The position numbers and the translations under genes were made by a program. Shown here piece by piece: positions 5,691 through 7,106 of a stretch of 7,106 nt of DNA. The notes below the pieces were generated by a model that searched no databases, had not been told where the DNA came from, and saw only the letters and a list, made by a program, of their open reading frames with translations. Origin of the DNA: an uncultured bacterium (GTDB taxonomy: Bacteria > Bacteroidota > Bacteroidia > Chitinophagales > CAIODY01); assembly GCA_903871715.1 (NCBI GenBank), contig CAIQHW010000007.1, positions 1 through 7,106 on the forward strand. The letters run 5' to 3'. Each line of letters opens with the position of its first letter. The first letter of the stretch is position 1.

Positions 5691-7064
5691 ATGAGCGAAA
5701 CCACTGATATTTTTTTCGACAAAGCAGCTACCAAAGCGGCTGACAAAGAGCATCGTCGTAAATTATTGTTCAACATTGGCAAATACAACGAAACTGTTGT
5801 AAAAGGCAAAATGCAATACGACAATTTGGAATTGGCTAAGCAACGTGCGAAAAATGTGAAGTGGAAAGCGATAGATAATTTGGATAAATACCTCACCGAA
5901 TTTGAAAGCAATTTTACCAAAAATGGTGGAACTGTTTTGTGGGCTGAAACCGCCGATGATGCTATCAAAGAGATTTATAAAATCTGTAAAGAAAACGATG
6001 CACGAATGGTGGTGAAAAGCAAAAGTATGGTTACCGAAGAAATTCATTTGAATGATGCCTTGAAGAAAATCGGTGTAGAAAGCGTTGAAACAGATTTGGG
6101 CGAATACATTCAGCAATTAGATGGTGAAGCACCGTATCATATTGTTACACCTGCTATGCATAAAAGCAAAGAAGATGTGGCTCGTGTTTTTAACGAACAT
6201 TTAGGAACGCCGTTAGATTATACACCTTCGCAAATGACGATGATGGCTCGTGAAAAGCTGCGCCAGAAATACATCACAGCCGATATTGGTGTAACTGGTG
6301 CCAACTTTATTTTGGCTGATACCGGTTCAATTTTAGTATTAGAAAATGAAGGCAATGCTCGATTGACGACTGCATTTCCGAAAATTCATATTGCCATTGT
6401 GGGCATCGAAAAAATATTGCCAAGCATTCACGACTTGGCGCTGTTCCTGCCTTTGCTGGCTACATATGGCACTGGGCAAAAAGTTACAGTGTACAATTCT
6501 ATCATCAGCGGACCAAAACAAAATGGTGAAGTTGACGGACCAGAAAAAATGTATGTGATATTGTTAGATAATGGTCGTACGAATTTATTAGCACAACCCG
6601 AACAACGCGAAGCCCTATACTGCATACGTTGTGGCAGTTGTTTGAATGCTTGCCCAGTTTATAAAAACATTGGCGGACATGCTTATGGCACTACATACAG
6701 CGGACCAATTGGCTCGGTGATTACGCCACATTTCAAAGGCATGGAAGAATTTAAACACTTGAGTTTTGCTTCATCGCTTTGCGGAAATTGCACAGAAGTT
6801 TGCCCAATGAAAATTAATTTGCACGAATTGTTATTGTTGAACAGAAGAGATGCAGTGAAAGATGGATTGGTAAATAGCAACGAAAAAATTGGTTGGACGG
6901 CTTGGAAAGTGGGCATGAAACATCGTAAGCTGATGGATACTGGCAGCAGTAGTTTGAGAAATTTTTTGATGAAAAAATATTTCAAAACTACTTGGGGTAA
7001 ATTTCATGACATGCCAAAATTTCCAAAAAAATCTTTCAACGAAATGTGGAGAGAGAAGAAATAG
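5691..7064 (+). CDS. lutB: LutB-type L-lactate oxidation iron-sulfur protein
   Basis: With LutA and LutC, LutB forms the cytoplasmic iron-sulfur system that oxidises L-lactate to pyruvate. The 457-residue product has the full family architecture. A LUD domain spans roughly residues 70-300, with the signature DIGVTGANFILADTGSILVL (198-217) and ENEGNARL after it. A ferredoxin-like region follows. Cys311, 314, 317 and 321 (CxxCxxCxxxCP) would bind one [4Fe-4S] cluster. Cys364, 367 and 371 (CGNCTEVCP) belong to the second, with the CxxCxxxCP pattern usual in LutB. The last 80 residues, Lys/Trp-rich with MPKFPKKSFNEMW, form the LutB C-terminal region. The length matches the family and the gene is intact. 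ATG 5691 follows AAAATAA, with no Shine-Dalgarno sequence. The neighbours lutA and lutC are not in the window; they may lie beyond base 7106 or elsewhere. The upstream exporter is unrelated in function. Confidence 0.95.
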   Translation: MSETTDIFFDKAATKAADKEHRRKLLFNIGKYNETVVKGKMQYDNLELAKQRAKNVKWKAIDNLDKYLTEFESNFTKNGGTVLWAETADDAIKEIYKICKENDARMVVKSKSMVTEEIHLNDALKKIGVESVETDLGEYIQQLDGEAPYHIVTPAMHKSKEDVARVFNEHLGTPLDYTPSQMTMMAREKLRQKYITADIGVTGANFILADTGSILVLENEGNARLTTAFPKIHIAIVGIEKILPSIHDLALFLPLLATYGTGQKVTVYNSIISGPKQNGEVDGPEKMYVILLDNGRTNLLAQPEQREALYCIRCGSCLNACPVYKNIGGHAYGTTYSGPIGSVITPHFKGMEEFKHLSFASSLCGNCTEVCPMKINLHELLLLNRRDAVKDGLVNSNEKIGWTAWKVGMKHRKLMDTGSSSLRNFLMKKYFKTTWGKFHDMPKFPKKSFNEMWREKK

Positions 7065-7076
7065 TTGCTGGTTTTT

Positions 7077-7100
7077 GGTAATTGGTTACTTGTTTTTTTT
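7077..7100 (+). terminator. Weak hairpin plus T-run after lutB (possible terminator)
   Basis: GTAA (7078-7081) pairs with TTAC (7086-7089) around TTGG, with one G-T wobble outside (7077 and 7090). Eight T residues follow at 7093-7100. The stem is only four A-T-rich pairs, so termination would be inefficient. The sequence also resembles G/T-rich intergenic repeats I recall from Bacteroidota (TTGGTTATTGGTT type), which is an equally good reading. Confidence 0.2.
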
Positions 7101-7106
7101 ATAAAC

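Noticed and set aside
6780..6803. Only three Cys in the second LutB cluster motif, as a possible lost ligand
   Set aside because: CxxCxxxCP at this point is the normal LutB pattern as I know the family, so it is not a defect.
1..7106. CRISPR array, tRNA or rRNA gene, insertion sequence
   Set aside because: No regularly spaced identical repeats, cloverleaf, rRNA-like stretch, transposase or terminal inverted repeats were seen.

Overview
The window is AT-rich and carries six protein genes on the + strand. It most likely comes from a member of the Bacteroidota, perhaps a Chitinophagales- or Sphingobacteria-like lineage. The evidence for this is an OmpA-like protein with a beta-rich N-terminal region typical of that phylum, A-rich start contexts without Shine-Dalgarno sequences at every gene, two exact matches to the Bacteroidota -7 promoter element TAnnTTTG, and intergenic sequence of a repetitive type I recall from Bacteroidota genomes. 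The phylum is an inference from these features. No species can be named.

Layout. Bases 1-777 hold the 3' part of an OmpA-domain gene that begins before the window. Bases 778-868 hold a promoter with a perfect 16-bp inverted repeat (TTAAACG-AA-CGTTTAA), placed where a TetR-type repressor would act. Bases 869-5523 form a tripartite ABC exporter operon. Its order is a TolC-like outer membrane channel (869-2178, reading frame broken near base 1045), a periplasmic adaptor lipoprotein (2181-3281), a MacB/LolC-like permease (3488-4738) and a LolD/MacB-type ATPase (4831-5523). The channel and adaptor genes are 2 bases apart. The adaptor and permease are separated by 206 bases holding short repeats and a strong hairpin that looks like a widespread Bacteroidota structured element. 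The permease and ATPase are separated by 92 bases of degenerate direct repeats. Bases 5524-5690 hold a good promoter and a possible decayed small reading frame on the - strand. Bases 5691-7064 encode LutB, the iron-sulfur subunit of the LutABC lactate-oxidation system, without lutA or lutC in view.

How the genes work together. The ATPase and permease would form a MacB-type mechanotransmission exporter in the inner membrane. The adaptor would bridge the periplasm to the TolC-like channel, so that ATP hydrolysis drives substrate from the periplasm out of the cell. The substrate cannot be read from sequence. The frame break in the channel gene means that, if the sequence is correct, the outer membrane part is separated from its signal peptide. 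The OmpA-like gene and lutB appear to be separate transcription units.

I did not find a clearly new system. The items most worth a second look are the operator-like palindrome, the frame break, the structured element between adaptor and permease, and the possible - strand gene remnant before lutB.
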